Assembly (NCBI GenBank): GCA_019925095.2
Contig: CM034389.1
Coordinates: forward strand, 320,001-384,000
Length of the DNA: 64,000 nt
Direction of reading: 5' to 3'
Origin: Dendrolimus kikuchii
Lineage: Eukaryota > Arthropoda > Insecta > Lepidoptera > Lasiocampidae
This document shows positions 51,568 through 62,487 of this stretch, in pieces; within the stretch, counting starts at the first letter, position 1; the number at the start of each line of letters is the position of its first letter. The notes below the pieces were generated by a model. The model was not told where the DNA came from and did no database searches. It worked only from the letters and a program-made list of their open reading frames with translations. The position numbers were made by a program, and so were the translations under genes.

Positions 51568-52110
51568 AGGTAATAAAACTACGTTTTAACGGTTTTAAGC
51601 GCGGTAATTTTATTTGATTTTAGTTTTTCCGACGTTTCCGCCACTTTTCAGTGGCCGTGATCACGGAAGACAAAGATGTCAAGTGTCAACGAGTATTGTT
51701 ATAGTTTTATTTAGCCTACCGCCAACTTGTTAATTTTAATTTTGTTTATGGTTATTTTTTACTCTATGGGAGCCTAATCTAATTTACTACCGCTTCGCAA
51801 CATGTTATGGCTTGAAGAGAAGAAGCGGCGCAAGAAACTCTTCAGCAAACATGCCTAGCTCTAATCATTTTATATAATATTAAAATGGGTGGAAGGAAAA
51901 ATAAAAGTAATTATCAGTCAAGTTGGTTTGTGTTCCGTTGTACGCAGAAAGAGCTCACAGTGTCTTGAGGTCTGGCAGCTGGTTTTTGCTGGGTTTGGGT
52001 CTTAATAGTTTTGATAATTGGATCCCAAACAGGTGGTACTTGCCAACCATCTTCTCTATTGAAATTTGGGTGTTTTTTGATTTCAGAAATGAAGGTATTT
52101 AAATCTAATA
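51568..52110 (+). repeat. Q-family repeat, longest uninterrupted copy
   Basis: Starts with AAACTACGTTTTAACGG, includes TTTTCAGTGGCCGTGATCACG, the CTACCGCTTCGCAACATG / AGAGAAGAAGCGGCGC block and GGTCTGGCAGCTGGTTTTTG. Serves as reference for the copies at 4159-4872 and 54546-54690. Class unknown. Confidence 0.68.
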
Positions 52111-52208
52111 ATTTTGTGTCTATTTAGAATTTGAGACCAATTTTTAAAGAAAACTACCAATAGACAAATATTAAAATTCATGCTTTTTTTAAATGTATTT
52201 GTATATAT

Positions 52209-52655
52209 TGTTACGAGTGTGGGACTCGAATTAAAATGCCGTTGGAATTACTATAGAATTTATTAGAACTGTACAAACACGTATAAGACAGGTACAAATA
52301 AAACTGGATACAAACAAAATACGAACAAAAGTCCATCACTATATCACTTGTCGAATCTACGTCTTGCTTGTATCGTAATCCTCGCTTGACTGCTGATCTC
52401 TCCGTTCGGGCATTCCTTTATACTCAACTTACAATATGTCACGACCGTGTAAACAATGATTTCCAAGAACCACACCTGGCCACTGTCGACGCTATTCCCA
52501 GAAAACATAATTCTGCACACCTGAACAATTATGCCTGTGAACGGCCATAAATTACACATAACAAATTTTAAACACAAAGTAAACAAAAGAATTCCTAAAT
52601 CCGGGAAGGCAATAAAACTGCGTTTTACGACCTGCATATGTGTCGGTATGTAACA
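52209..52655 (-). repeat. solo LTR with ATAT target-site duplication
   Basis: Same LTR family as 12736-13163, inverted. ATAT is found at 52205-52208 and 52656-52659. Ends are TGTTACGAG and ATGTAACA. Confidence 0.87.
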
Positions 52656-52791
52656 ATATTATGCAGCTCGCCCAACCATGCATGTAAACAATCTTAGTTG
52701 TCTTTGATTTCAGCGTCTTTCTTCTATTGCATTTTCTTGAATTTGAATTAAAAAAATGCTCCACTTCCGAATGGAGCTGTCCGTAAATTAT

Positions 52792-52948
52792 ACATACATA
52801 CATACATAACTTCACGCCAGTTCCCTTGCGGGGTAGGCACGAACAACAGCGCCATTTAGGCCCATTCTTAAACACCTCACTTGCTTCTTTGACATTCATA
52901 ACTCTTGTCATGCACACTCGTCTGTTCTTAAGGCTCCTGACATCACCC
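52792..52948 (-). mobile_element. RTE tail with 8-bp target-site duplication
   Basis: 157-bp fragment; TAAATTAT flanks it at 52784-52791 and 52949-52956. Confidence 0.85.
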
Positions 52949-52956
52949 TAAATTAT

Positions 52957-53198
52957 CATTTAAAATTCATGACGAATTGAATAGATCACAACTAGCTTGA
53001 ATTTCCCGGAGCATAATGCGACTACGCATTAAAATGTCCGAATTGAAAGACATGCAAATACATTCATAATAATTCCTTTTGTGCGGATGACATACTGCGC
53101 ACGTTCTAAGGCTACTTGCAAACTGGTATGTTCTTAGTAACAAAATAAAAATGATCACTGAAGTTCAAATCTGAATAAAATGTTCATATATGTACCTA
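52957..53198. other. unassigned AT-rich sequence
   Basis: No recognised feature. Confidence 0.4.
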
Positions 53199-53917
53199 CT
53201 AGCTGTGCCCGCTAGCGTCGTCCGCGTAGAATTTGCTTTCAAAACTCTCCGATTTTGAAACATTCTTCATTGGTGCTCCGCTCCTATTGGTCTTAGCGTG
53301 ATGATATATAGCCTATAGCCTTCCTCGATGAATGGGCTATCCAACACTGAAAGGATTTTTCAAATCAGACCAGTAGTTCCTGAGATTAGCGCGTAGTATA
53401 TTTGGCTACAACACTAATACTTACATTTTAAATATCGCGATATCTTTTGAATGAAATGTCCGAATTGAATAATTCAAAAAGTTCTAGAAAGGTATTAAAT
53501 TCGTCTTGAACATGGAGTAATTTATTTTGATAAGGATTAATACCAAGGTACAAAATAAAAAGAAAACACTTGTTGTGAGATAACTACAATAGTTAGACAT
53601 ATGGTTACGCAATATTTTTTGTAGACAATTATATGTTCTGCAAAGTGGTAGTACATTGTTTTGTTCTATAATCAATAGTTTTCGCAGCGCACGCCGTGTA
53701 AGGATTTTTTCCGGTCATTTTTTTACACCTTGGGTTATATTATTGGACTTTTAGTAAGGATCCCTAATTTTTTTGAAAATATAATATAGCCTATAGCGTT
53801 CCTCGATAAATGCACTATTTAACACTGAAAGAATTTTTCAAATCGGACTAGCGGTCCCTAAGATTAGCGCGTTTAAACAAACAAACAAACTCTTCAGCTT
53901 TATAATATTAGTATAGA
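53199..53917 (-). mobile_element. HelB copy 8
   Basis: Complete minus-strand copy with CTAG at 53199-53202 and TC at 53916-53917. Confidence 0.75.
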
Positions 53918-54160
53918 TTTTAATCAGACTAGTTTTTACGAGTGTTATGATGCCACCTTTACGAATGCACCGCGCCATAATTCATTGTCCTCGTACAACG
54001 TAGAATAATATTTTCACAGTGAAAATTGAATTGAACCAAACATGACGAAATGAAAGGAATTCTTGGTGTATTTGCTAAAATGAAATTTCACAGAGACCAT
54101 TGTAAATAGCAAAATTATTTTTTTAATCAATCTCTGTTTTTGTTCACAATTTTTTTAAAT
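53918..54160. other. unassigned AT-rich sequence
   Basis: No recognised feature. Confidence 0.4.
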
Positions 54161-54545
54161 TTTCGCGACTTTTTTTTTTGATGCGTAAGGGGAATACCTT
54201 TCGTACCATACTGAGTCCCAAAAGACTGTGGGGGTGCGACTGGAAGACTCGGAGCGGAATGAACTACTCCGCTAAACCTAAACCTGCGTCCCATACCCGG
54301 CGCTTGTGTGGGAGAACATGAGATGACGAGCGAAGCTACACCCATTGTTCAACCGCGCAACAAGCTTAAGTCACCTCGGGATGCAGAGTGACCCACTCTA
54401 CCAACAGAGGCTGGACCCGCCTCATCCCCTCAATGGACCCCTGCGGAACCCCTGGAATCATGGGAGGAGATTTGCGCATACCTGTGTCTCCGGAGCCCAG
54501 TCTGACGGTTGCGGGATATTACTACCTCGCAGTACACATAATAAA
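54161..54545 (-). mobile_element. poly(A) LINE 3'-end fragments
   Basis: A T-run at 54168-54179 is the tail of a minus-strand retroelement end (54168-54350, GC-rich, with GGGACGCAGGTTTAGG on the minus strand). 54351-54545 is a second GC-rich piece resembling R1-clade 3' UTR sequence. Neither keeps coding sequence. Confidence 0.45.
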
Positions 54546-54690
54546 ACTGGGTTTTAACGGTTAGCTAGAGAAGATGGTTGGCAAGTATCACCTGTTTGGG
54601 ATCCGATCATCAAAAACCAACTGCCAGACCTCAAGACACTGTGAGCCCTTTATTTTACCTCACACCTATTTTAATATTATATATATAATT
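54546..54690 (-). repeat. Q-family fragment preserving an empty insertion site
   Basis: Contains CCTTTATTTTACCTC, where the paralogue at 4303-4557 has the RTE insertion. Begins after a shortened AAACTGGGTTTTAACGG end. Confidence 0.65.
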
Positions 54691-54691
54691 A

Positions 54692-54843
54692 CCAGCTGTC
54701 CCGGCAGACGTTGTCCTGCCCTGAAGAAAATTTGAAACCCAATTGCAGCGCCACCTACCGGGTCCAATTGTGAATCTAAACCATCCTCGAATCCACTTGA
54801 ACACACACAAAAAATTCATTCAAATCGGTCCAGCCGTTTAGGC
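54692..54843 (-). mobile_element. HelC copy 4, truncated
   Basis: The CTAG end reads CCAG here; the element stops after the TCCAGCCGTTTAGG block at the boundary with the LTR fragment. Confidence 0.65.
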
Positions 54844-55277
54844 AGTCGAGCGAGAACCACGATCAAGGCAAAACTTGTGTACATTCGTTAATGTATGTAA
54901 TGACGGACTTTGCGCGTGTTATTGAATTGCGCATTACGTTTGGACTGATTGTGTTTAGTTATATTCGTACCTGTGTTATACGTGTTTTTTTTATTGCAGG
55001 AGTTCAGCAGACAGGCAGACGGCCCACTTGTAATACCAAAGGTGCTACAAATGCGCTGCTGCTCTCTTAAGGGAGAACCTGGTCACTAATGCCGGAACAC
55101 AACACAAGGTTGTTATGGCGGCATACTCTAGACCAGGGGTGGTCGCCATCCAATCGAGCAAATAGCCTACCGCCTAGCTGTGGGTTGTTTTGTCGCCTTT
55201 TACGACAGGTTGTAGTTCTAATAAATTCTATAGTAATTGCAACGGCATTTTTAATTCGAGTCCTGTAACTCGTAACA
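54844..55277 (+). repeat. LTR 3' part, interrupted by an A330 copy
   Basis: Same LTR family (GACGGACTTTGCGCGTG, then CTAATAAATTCTATAG and AACTCGTAACA). The A330 insertion at 54985-55209 splits it within the TACGTGTTT...GTTCTAAT segment. Confidence 0.78.
54985..55209 (-). mobile_element. A330 copy inserted in an LTR
   Basis: Minus-strand copy lacking part of the GGAAAGCGGTTACCATCGCC region; the insertion shows A330 was active after the LTR family. Confidence 0.78.
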
Positions 55278-55570
55278 ATATGACAACAGGACCATTATAC
55301 CTCTAAATATGCTTGAAACTTGAGTTTTAATACTTTCATGCTGTGCTTTTGGCGCTTAAGCGCAACTGTATACGCATTCACTTTATGTTACTTTGAACTA
55401 GAGATGAGCCAAATACTGGATTTATTTCTCAATACTTGGTATACTCGGTCGCTTTTAACCGAGTTCAATAAGAGGAGGTTCTCAATTCGTCTGTGTTCGC
55501 AACCAACCGCAGGTAGCAGGCGGAGGGGAGTGGACTCGTCCGCTTGGCCGCCTTGTTAAGTTTAGTAGCC
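55278..55570. other. unassigned sequence
   Basis: No recognised feature apart from an FB150-like phrase AGGAGGTTCTCAATTCGTC at 55472-55490. Confidence 0.4.
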
Positions 55571-55688
55571 ATGAATCGTTTCACGGGATTACGGCGCGCG
55601 TTTTGCGTGAGAGTGTTTTATAAAAACAACGACTCCTACACAGTTGTTCGTCGTCTCTACAGGACACATTTTAATTTAAAAACTTGAG

Positions 55689-55920
55689 AGGTGTCAAGGG
55701 ACACCCGGATGGAACGAAGTTCCTTTCGATTAATTAGTGAAGGAATTGTAATTGGAATTGAGAGAGAGAGACAGACAGACAGACAGAGAAACATGCGACG
55801 CCGCACAGCTTACAATAGCTTACTACAGCAAAAAGTGTCGTGACAACTTTTCGTAAGAATTTTTTCCGTCTAGCCCCCTTTCACAACGCGCGATAAGGAA
55901 CTTCGTTCCAAAAGCTTAAG
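55689..55920. mobile_element. small inverted-repeat element inside the transposase relic
   Basis: TGGAACGAAGTTCCTTTCG at 55710-55728 pairs with CGATAAGGAACTTCGTTCCA at 55891-55910. The interior has a (GA)n/(GACA)n patch and no coding sequence. The true ends may be slightly outside the repeats. Confidence 0.6.
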
Positions 55921-55984
55921 ACATGTGCCAAGTGCCAATTTAATTAAGCATTGGGTGCGCAAGTTTGAAGAGACTGGGAATACA

Positions 55985-56174
55985 TACATACATAACTTCA
56001 CGCCAGTTCCCTTGCGGGGTAGGCACGAACAACAGAGTGCCATTTAGGCTTATTCTTACACACCTCACTTGCCTCTTTGACATTCATAACTCTTGTCATG
56101 CAAGCTCGTCTGTTCTTAAGGCTCCTGACATCACCTTCTGCTAGTACACGATCAATTTGATCATGGAAGGTGTA
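55985..56174 (-). mobile_element. RTE tail with 9-bp target-site duplication
   Basis: GGGAATACA occurs at 55976-55984 and 56175-56183; removing the insert restores the transposase reading frame across EETGN. Confidence 0.9.
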
Positions 56175-56397
56175 GGGAATACAATGCCGGACAAATCGTC
56201 TGGGCGTAAAAGGACATCAAGGACGAGCATGAACGTCCATCGCGTTTGAAAGTCTGTTACGGGCGAGCCACGACAGTCGTTGAGATTGCGCGCAGCTTCT
56301 CTTAATTTGAACAAATCTACGGTTCATCGCATTATTTCGAAAGATTTACAAATTATTTAACATCTAAAATCAAAAAACATTCTGAGACACCCTTTAT

Positions 56398-57200
56398 GTT
56401 CGTTACTCGATTTCTCCGTCGATTGTGAACCGATTTTCAAAAGTTTTCTTTTAATCGAAAGGTTTAACTTTCAAATTGGTCTCATAGTCACCATGTCAGG
56501 ATCTGATGAGTGGATTTCAATAATTAGAGAAATCTACGAAAATTGATAACCGATTTCTTCGTAATGTGATATCTCCGTCAATTCTAAACTGATTTTCAAT
56601 TTTTTTTTTCTTTACTCGTAAGTCTATACTCCTGAGGTAGTGCCATGGTCAGCATGTCAGGATCTGGTGAGTGAATTCCAAGAAATCGAGAATAACCATT
56701 ACTTATTAAGGAACGCCGTGCACCTAAATTATTGGAGAAAAGCGCGAGAAATACGCGTGTAGCTATTACATTTTTTACAGGCGCTTAATTTTGTTTTATA
56801 TCCTAGTTATGTAATTTCTCTGTCAATTGTGCATGATTTTGACTTTTTTTCTTTATTCGTAAGTATATATTCCCGAGGCGATTCCATGGTCACCAAGTAA
56901 AGATCTGAGGAGTGGATCCCAGAGAAATCGAGAGTAGACTTTATCAAAAAACGCCGAGAGCCTACATTTAAAGAAAAAAGCTTGTTTGTATACGCGTGCC
57001 AGTATTACACTTTCTACAGGCGCTTTATTTTTTTTTGTGGGCGTGTTATGCGATTTCTCCGTCAATTGTGCATCGATTTTCAAATGGTTTTTTTTTAACT
57101 CCCGAGAAGGTCCCATAGTCACCAAGTCAGGATCTGATTTGTGGATCGCATGGAATTCGAGAGCAACCCTTGTTAAAGAGCATATACACTGCAGAGTAAG
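56398..57200. repeat. R repeat: four divergent tandem units of ~170-240 bp
   Basis: The phrase GATTTCTCCGTCAATTGTG (with changes) recurs at about 56409, 56570, 56815 and 57052, each followed by a GATTTTCAA block and a GTCACCAAGTCAGGATCTG-type block. Units have diverged strongly. A single unit is at 29430-29580. Confidence 0.65.
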
Positions 57201-57214
57201 ATGGCAAATTTTAC

Positions 57215-57385
57215 ACTATTGTAAGAAAAAATGATTTTATTCTAAAAAAGCGTGGGGTGCATGGTATCAATAGTTATAAATATTTTATGAACAAATATGA
57301 GGAGAAGGGTTATTTTAATCATATCCTGAAAATTTATTTTCTATTTTTTTTGTTGGATTTTATATAAAAGCGTATTTTTTAAAGT
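57215..57385. mobile_element. MITE copy 2
   Basis: Matches the middle and right part of 51010-51432 (AAAGCGTGGGGTGCATGG, TTTATTTTCTATTTTTTT, TATAAAAGCGTATTTTTT) and shows the site without the RTE insertion. Confidence 0.7.
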
Positions 57386-57780
57386 TTTTTTTTTACTATT
57401 ATTTTTATGTTTTACTATTTTATATGGAAATCGATTTATGAGGCGTAAATTTCAATCGAGTTACTCGGTTGAGTACTCGGTTCGGTAAAGAGAATACAGA
57501 ATATTTGGTAGTTATTCCTCGGCGCATCACTAGTTGGAAGTTTGAGCTGACGCCGTTCAGCGCTGGCTTCCGGGCCATTGTAATAAAACACGGGGAGCTG
57601 GTCTCGCTACTCCCGGCATGCCGGCATGTCGAGTCGAGCGCAGCGCTAAATAACTGCACTAAAACAGTATACAAAGGTATTAGTGGCGGAGTGTGTTCGG
57701 ATGCTAAGCGGTGCCCAGCACAAGCGTAAGCGGGTTATGCGAATAATATCAGCCCATTTGGAGACGCAATCAGGCAATTC
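57386..57780. other. unassigned sequence
   Basis: About 395 bp; a plus-strand frame of 86 codons (57469-57729) has no recognised motif. Confidence 0.35.
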
Positions 57781-57992
57781 AACTGTGCAGGAACGGAGAA
57801 AGAATACAATTTCCTGCGGCCAGGCGGCCTGACGTAAGAGGCGATTAAACAACCCACAGCCAGGTGGTATGACACCACAACAACCTTGTGTTGTGTTCCG
57901 GCATTAGTGACCAGGTTCCAGTTTCCCTTAAGAGAGCAGCAGCGCATTTGTAGCACGTTTGGTGTTACAAATGTCCATACGCGAAGGCAATC
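57781..57992 (+). mobile_element. A330 copy, internally deleted and 3' truncated
   Basis: Lacks the GGATGGCTACCACC region; stops at CATACGCGAAGGCAA. Confidence 0.72.
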
Positions 57993-58675
57993 TCCGCGGG
58001 TAGGGGGTTATGTGTTCAATGTATGGCCATCCCTTATTCCCCAATTAAGAACTGGTGCCCGGAGAATATAGAATTTCGCACTTACCTCGCAGCCAGCCAC
58101 CAGCCCACAACAGCGCTGGTTCAGGGGGTCTGCGATTACTTATACGTGGCGATATAGGTGGCGAAGTCCTTCAACACGAGCCCCGGGGTGTAAGGGACGC
58201 AGATATACTGATCACTTAAGTTTATAATTGTTTAAGGGGGTTGTCTTAATTATTAGGTAACTGGATGTGGAAATCTTTAATAGCTAAACTAGCTTGTAGT
58301 TATGCAGGTGCGATACTAGTTACGTGCGTTGCGGTAGCGTGGCGTTTGGCAACATACTGACTCACGCGCCGAACGTGCGGGGTTGCAAGACACTATAAAC
58401 CCAAGACACAATTGGTAATTGGGAAAGAAGAAAGAAGAAAGAAAATGTTTTATTTAGGACAAAAACTAAGTTAATATAAATAGAAAAAGAAAAATCAAAG
58501 TAAGTTCTAAATTGGACCCAGTCTCAGCTTCCTCTTCTTCCTCAGGCTTGCCAACAAGGAGTAGCGCTGTTCTTCCGTCTGGGACCAGAAAGTGAAGTCA
58601 CGGTGGACAATACAACACATAACAAATGGATTGTGTTACGATATTTTCTTTCAATACTACACGTGGTAATCAAGG
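57993..58675. other. unassigned sequence
   Basis: About 680 bp; includes an (AAAGAAG)n-like patch at 58420-58445. No exon supported. Confidence 0.4.
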
Positions 58676-58862
58676 TGCCAGGTGGTAGGGCATTTGTCCG
58701 ACTGGATTGCTAGCACCCCTGGTCTAAAGGATGCCGCCATAACAAGCTTGAGTTGTGTTCCGGCATTAGTGAGCAAGTTCCAGTCTCCCTTAAGAGAGCA
58801 GCAGCGCATTTGTAGCACCTTTGGTGTTGCAAATGTCCATAGGCGATGGTAACCGCTTTTCA
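58676..58862 (+). mobile_element. A330 copy, truncated at both ends
   Basis: From CCAGGTGGTAGGGCATTTG to GGTAACCGCTTTTCATC. Confidence 0.72.
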
Positions 58863-58910
58863 TCAAATCAAATCAACTGGGATATTTATTGTCACCGTAC
58901 AAAATAATAA

Positions 58911-59160
58911 TATAATAATAATAATAATAATCGGCAGACAAACACACACATTGTATATCCCCAAATTAAGCAAGTTACGCTTGTGTTATGGGTAATATAC
59001 AACGGACTTCTCTGGGGCCGATCCCAGACACCCAGACCATAGTAAATAACGGAGAAAATACGTTTCCGAAATTTACTATACCAGAAATCGAACCCGGAGC
59101 CTCTACGTTGCAGCGAGGTAGGCCCGCACAGGCTTAGCCCGCTCAACCACAGAGGCCGTC
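58911..59160 (-). mobile_element. SINE S2 copy
   Basis: Complete minus-strand copy with an (ATA)n tail at its left end. Confidence 0.85.
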
Positions 59161-59290
59161 TGTGGCGAAGCTACATACACTTTGTACGAACGCAGCAAGT
59201 TTTGACGTCATATTTGTAACGAGTAATATGGCGTAGTCATTATTGTTTATACACTAATTCAAATTATTACTATCATTATTATTTTGGAAG

Positions 59291-59476
59291 TAACAGCAAC
59301 AGTACAGCAGACGGGCTGACGGCCCAACTGTGATGGAAAGTGGTTACTGTCGTCTATAAACATATTTGCAACACTAAGGTGCTACCAAGCCGCCTTAGAC
59401 AAGCGTGGCGGGTATACTGTTCATTCCCCTATAGTGGGAGGTCCGAGCCCAGCACTGGGACAGTTATGGGCTAGTA
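59291..59476. repeat. A330 subfamily fragment (-) joined to SINE S1 3' end (+)
   Basis: 59291-59390 is a diverged A330 piece (GCTGACGGCCCAACTG); 59389-59476 is the S1 3' end (CCGCCTTAGACAAGCGTGGC, GCCCAGCACTGGGAC). Confidence 0.6.
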
Positions 59477-59485
59477 TTTTATTGT

Positions 59486-59972
59486 GCGGTGCTGGTACCT
59501 ACGCCCACGTATGGAAGCGAGAGTTGGGTATGGAAGAGAGAGCATGAAAGTAGAGTAAACGCGGTCGAGATGCGAGCACTGCGCAAAATCTGCGGAGTGA
59601 CGCTCGCGGACCGCGTTCCTAATACCGAAGTAAGAAAGAGAGTTGATCTGAAAGAGAGTGTCGGGGTGAAGGTAAGGAAAGGAATGCTCCGGTGGTTCGG
59701 GTATGTGGAAAGAATGACTGAACAGATATACAATGCAAAAGTGGATGGATGCAGAAGTCGTGGTAGGCCACGACACACCTTCCATGATCAATTTGATCGT
59801 ATACTAGCAGAAGGTGATGTCAAGAGCCTTAAGAATAGACGAGCGTGCATGACAAGAGCTATGAATGTCAAAGAAGCGAGTGAGGTGTGTAAGATGAAGC
59901 CTGAATGGCGCTCTGTTGTTCGTGCCTACCCCGCAAGGGAACTGGCGTGAAGCTATGTATGTATGTATGTAA
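59486..59972 (+). pseudogene. RTE tail, longest copy in the window
   Basis: A 153-codon open frame. It extends 5' beyond the other copies with YGSESWVWKREHESRVNAV and EMRALRKICGVTLADRV, the usual run-up to the WFGHV block in RTE-like ORF2, then VRKGMLRWFGYVERM, the RSRGRPRHTFHDQ block and the ARELA end. An 8-bp TTTATTGT occurs at 59478-59485 and 59973-59980. No catalytic reverse transcriptase motif is included. Confidence 0.85.
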
Positions 59973-60039
59973 TTTATTGTATAAACACGGAATAAATATT
60001 TTGCCTACATATCCTAGTGCGATCAAGACCAGAGCTTCA

Positions 60040-60215
60040 TCAGCTACCACCCCTGGTCCAGAGTGGGTCACCATAACAATCTTTAGATGTGTTCTGACAT
60101 TAGTAACCATATTCCAGTCCCCTTTTCGAGGCTGGTAGCATATTATTTGTAACACCATTGATGTTGCAAATGTCCATAGGTGACTGTAACCACTTTCCAT
60201 CAGGCCAGGCGTTCA
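60040..60215 (+). mobile_element. A330 diverged copy
   Basis: CAGCTACCACCCCTGGTCC to ACCACTTTCCATCAGG with many differences from the other copies. Confidence 0.6.
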
Positions 60216-60249
60216 GTTTGCTATATTCCAACAATGAAATATATATATA

Positions 60250-60402
60250 CTAGCTGTCCCGGCAGACGTTGTTCTGCACGGAAGAAATATAATTTAGAAC
60301 CCGATTCCAGCGCCACCTACCGGGACCAAATATAAGCTATCCTATCTTTCAAGTCCTAGTTTAGGAGTCCATCGTGGACAAACAACGTGACACGTAAATT
60401 AT
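60250..60402 (-). mobile_element. HelC copy 5
   Basis: CTAG at 60250-60253 with GTCCCGGCAGACGTTGTTC; the left flank is a TA run. Confidence 0.65.
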
Positions 60403-60843
60403 AGGAGTTACTGTATCTCGTACATTGGACCATACCCGTTGTTTCGGTGCTGCAACGAATTCAATTAAAGCCGGTTGTGGGGTTCGCGGCGGCCGCCCCC
60501 CTATCATCCCCCTCGGATGGTCTAACCTCCTTAAGGATAATGTTTCCGAGCTGACTTCAATAGCTATTCTTGTACTGGATATCACATAACTATTCTTGAC
60601 TGTCCTTTCTCCCGCTGTCAAGTCACATCTTTTACAAAGGACTTTAGTAAATTTCTTCGAACTTGGAGAGAGGTTGGAAATGTCAAATGAATTATTCCTC
60701 GATCTTAACTGTAGAATGTAATGAAACCGCAGTGTTTCGTAACTATAGCTTTAACAGCGTGTACCTTGTCAAACTTTTGTTTTTAACTGACTTCAAAAAA
60801 GGAGGGTATTGATCCATAGCCATAACTTTTTTGATTCTGAACC
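60403..60843. other. unassigned sequence
   Basis: A minus-strand frame at 60361-60621 reads through a GC-rich block (HPRGMIGGRPPRTPQPAL) and could be an old retroelement piece, but I could not assign it. An FB150 terminus-like phrase ACTGACTTCAAAAAAGGAGG is at 60785. Confidence 0.35.
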
Positions 60844-61170
60844 ACACACACAACTTCACGCCAGTTCCCTTGCGGGGTAGGCACGAACAACAGAGCGCCA
60901 TTTAGGCCCATTCTTACACACCTCACTTGCCTCTTTGACATTCATAACTCTTGTCATGCAAGCTCGTCTGTTCTTAAGGCTCCTGACATCACCTTCTGCT
61001 AGTACACGATCAATTTCATCATGGAAGGTGTGTCGTGGCCTTCCACGACTTCTGCATCCATCCACTTTTGCATTGTATATCTGTTTAGTCATTCTTTCCA
61101 CATGCCCGAACCACCGGAGCATTCCTTTCCTTACCTTCACCCCGACACTCTCTTTCAGACTCTCTCTCTC
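60844..61170 (-). mobile_element. RTE tail with 12-bp target-site duplication
   Basis: A 94-codon open frame on the minus strand. TGATTCTGAACC flanks it at 60832-60843 and 61171-61182. The tail here is (AC)-rich instead of (ATGT)n. Confidence 0.9.
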
Positions 61171-61278
61171 TGATTCTGAACCGATTTCAATAATTGTTTG
61201 ATTCAGTACAGCTTCAGGATGGATTCATATTTTGATTGTAAGTAGATACCATACATGTACGTAAGTTAAAAGTGAATA

Positions 61279-61430
61279 ACTAGCTGTGGCCGCGACTTCG
61301 AGCCATAAATAAAAGTAGCCTAAATTATTCCTTATAACATCAGCTAGCTGCCAGTGTAAGTTTCGTCAAAATCAGTCCAGCCGTTTCAGAAATTAACGAG
61401 AACATCCAGACACACAGACAAACGATTTTA
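61279..61430 (-). mobile_element. Helitron-like 3' end, further family
   Basis: CTAG next to CTGTGGCCGCGACTTCG at 61281, then a TCAGTCCAGCCGTTTCAG block. The 5' end is unclear. Confidence 0.5.
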
Positions 61431-61679
61431 ATCACATGTTCCTTATCTCCTGGTCTGAATTACCCCTTCTGATTTTTTTCACTATTTTATTTTGACATTA
61501 CAAACAGACACTTCAATTTTATTTATCTGCATAGATAAAGAATTTCTAATAAAAACCGACTTCGAAAGTAACTAAATAGCAAAAATAATTTTTTTGCAAC
61601 ATTATTAAACTCGTTTACAACCTTCAACCTTTGCCTCGCCATTGTTGGTGAAATAAAGTATAAACAAATAATAATAATA
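61431..61679. other. unassigned AT-rich sequence
   Basis: No recognised feature except a TAAAAACCGACTTCGAAAG phrase resembling an FB150 end at about 61551. Confidence 0.35.
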
Positions 61680-62242
61680 AACCCGCAGGGGAGCCTTGTG
61701 GCGAAGCCTTAGGTGAGTAGCGACACCTCGTACCTGACTCCGGGGGCCAAGGCAAGGCCTTCGCCTCTGTGCTTGCCTTAGCCAGCCGGCACGGAGTGGA
61801 GATTGCTAGAGCTAAGACTCAAGCTCCAGGGGTGGAAGTGATAAATGGCATCACGTCAGAAGTAGCTTCGGTGAACTTGCAGCCCACCTCTCTACACCCC
61901 TGTCTTCTATGGCATTTTTTGGGGCCCATGCAGGGAGTGGCGAGTTCCCTGAACATTGTGCGATGGGCAGACGCCATAGTCCCCATATTCCCAGACCCCT
62001 AGTACCAGTAGCAGTTCAGCCCAATAGCCCGGTATTTTTTGTCCTCATTTCCCACAATAGTCCTACACTGGCCGGGGCTTGTCCTTGGGTGCATTACTAT
62101 ATGGTGTGGACAGGGATAATCGCCGGTCAGTGTCATGCCACATTTACATTAAATTTGTCAAGGGGCCTCTACGTGTTGGCCTTCCCATGGCCCCACGCAA
62201 GCCCCCCACCGAGCCATTTTTATGCCCGTGGTTTTGAAAGGC
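61680..62242 (-). repeat. P590 repeat copy 3
   Basis: Inverted copy. The left side carries its (ATA)n-type tail. It lies directly beside SINE S2. Confidence 0.75.
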
Positions 62243-62249
62243 ATATTAA

Positions 62250-62487
62250 TATAATAATAATAATCGGCAGACAAACACACAAATTGTATATCCCCAAATT
62301 AAGCAAGTTACGCTTGTGTTATGGGTAATATACAACGGATGACTCTGGGGTCGATCCCAGACACCCAGACCATAGTAAATAACGAAGAAAATACGTTTCC
62401 GAAATTTACTATACCAGGAATCGAACCCGGAGCCTCTGTGTTGCAGTGAGGTACGCCGGCAAAGCCCGCTCAACCACAGAGGCCGTC
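62250..62487 (-). mobile_element. SINE S2 copy
   Basis: Complete minus-strand copy with a few bases missing in the AAAGCCCGC head region. Confidence 0.84.

Larger units (their letters stand above)
55571..56390 (+). pseudogene. mariner-type transposase N-terminus (DUF4817-like), split by two insertions
   Basis: Three plus-strand pieces give a helix-turn-helix region of the DUF4817 type found in mariner-like and related insect transposases. Piece 1 (55571-55688): MNRFTGLRRAFCVRVFYKNN then DSYTVVRRLYRTHFNL. Piece 2 (55921-55984): VPSANLIKHWVRKFEETGN. Piece 3 (56175-56345): GRKRTSRTSMNVHRV, a stop, then RQSLRLRAASLNLNKSTVHR and IISKDLQ. Insertions separate them: an inverted-repeat element and an RTE tail. 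The order and spacing match the family when the insertions are ignored. The catalytic DDD/E domain is absent. Confidence 0.8.

Noticed and set aside
57469..57729. 86-codon plus-strand frame as a gene
   Set aside because: No motif, no splice borders and no repeat or homology support.
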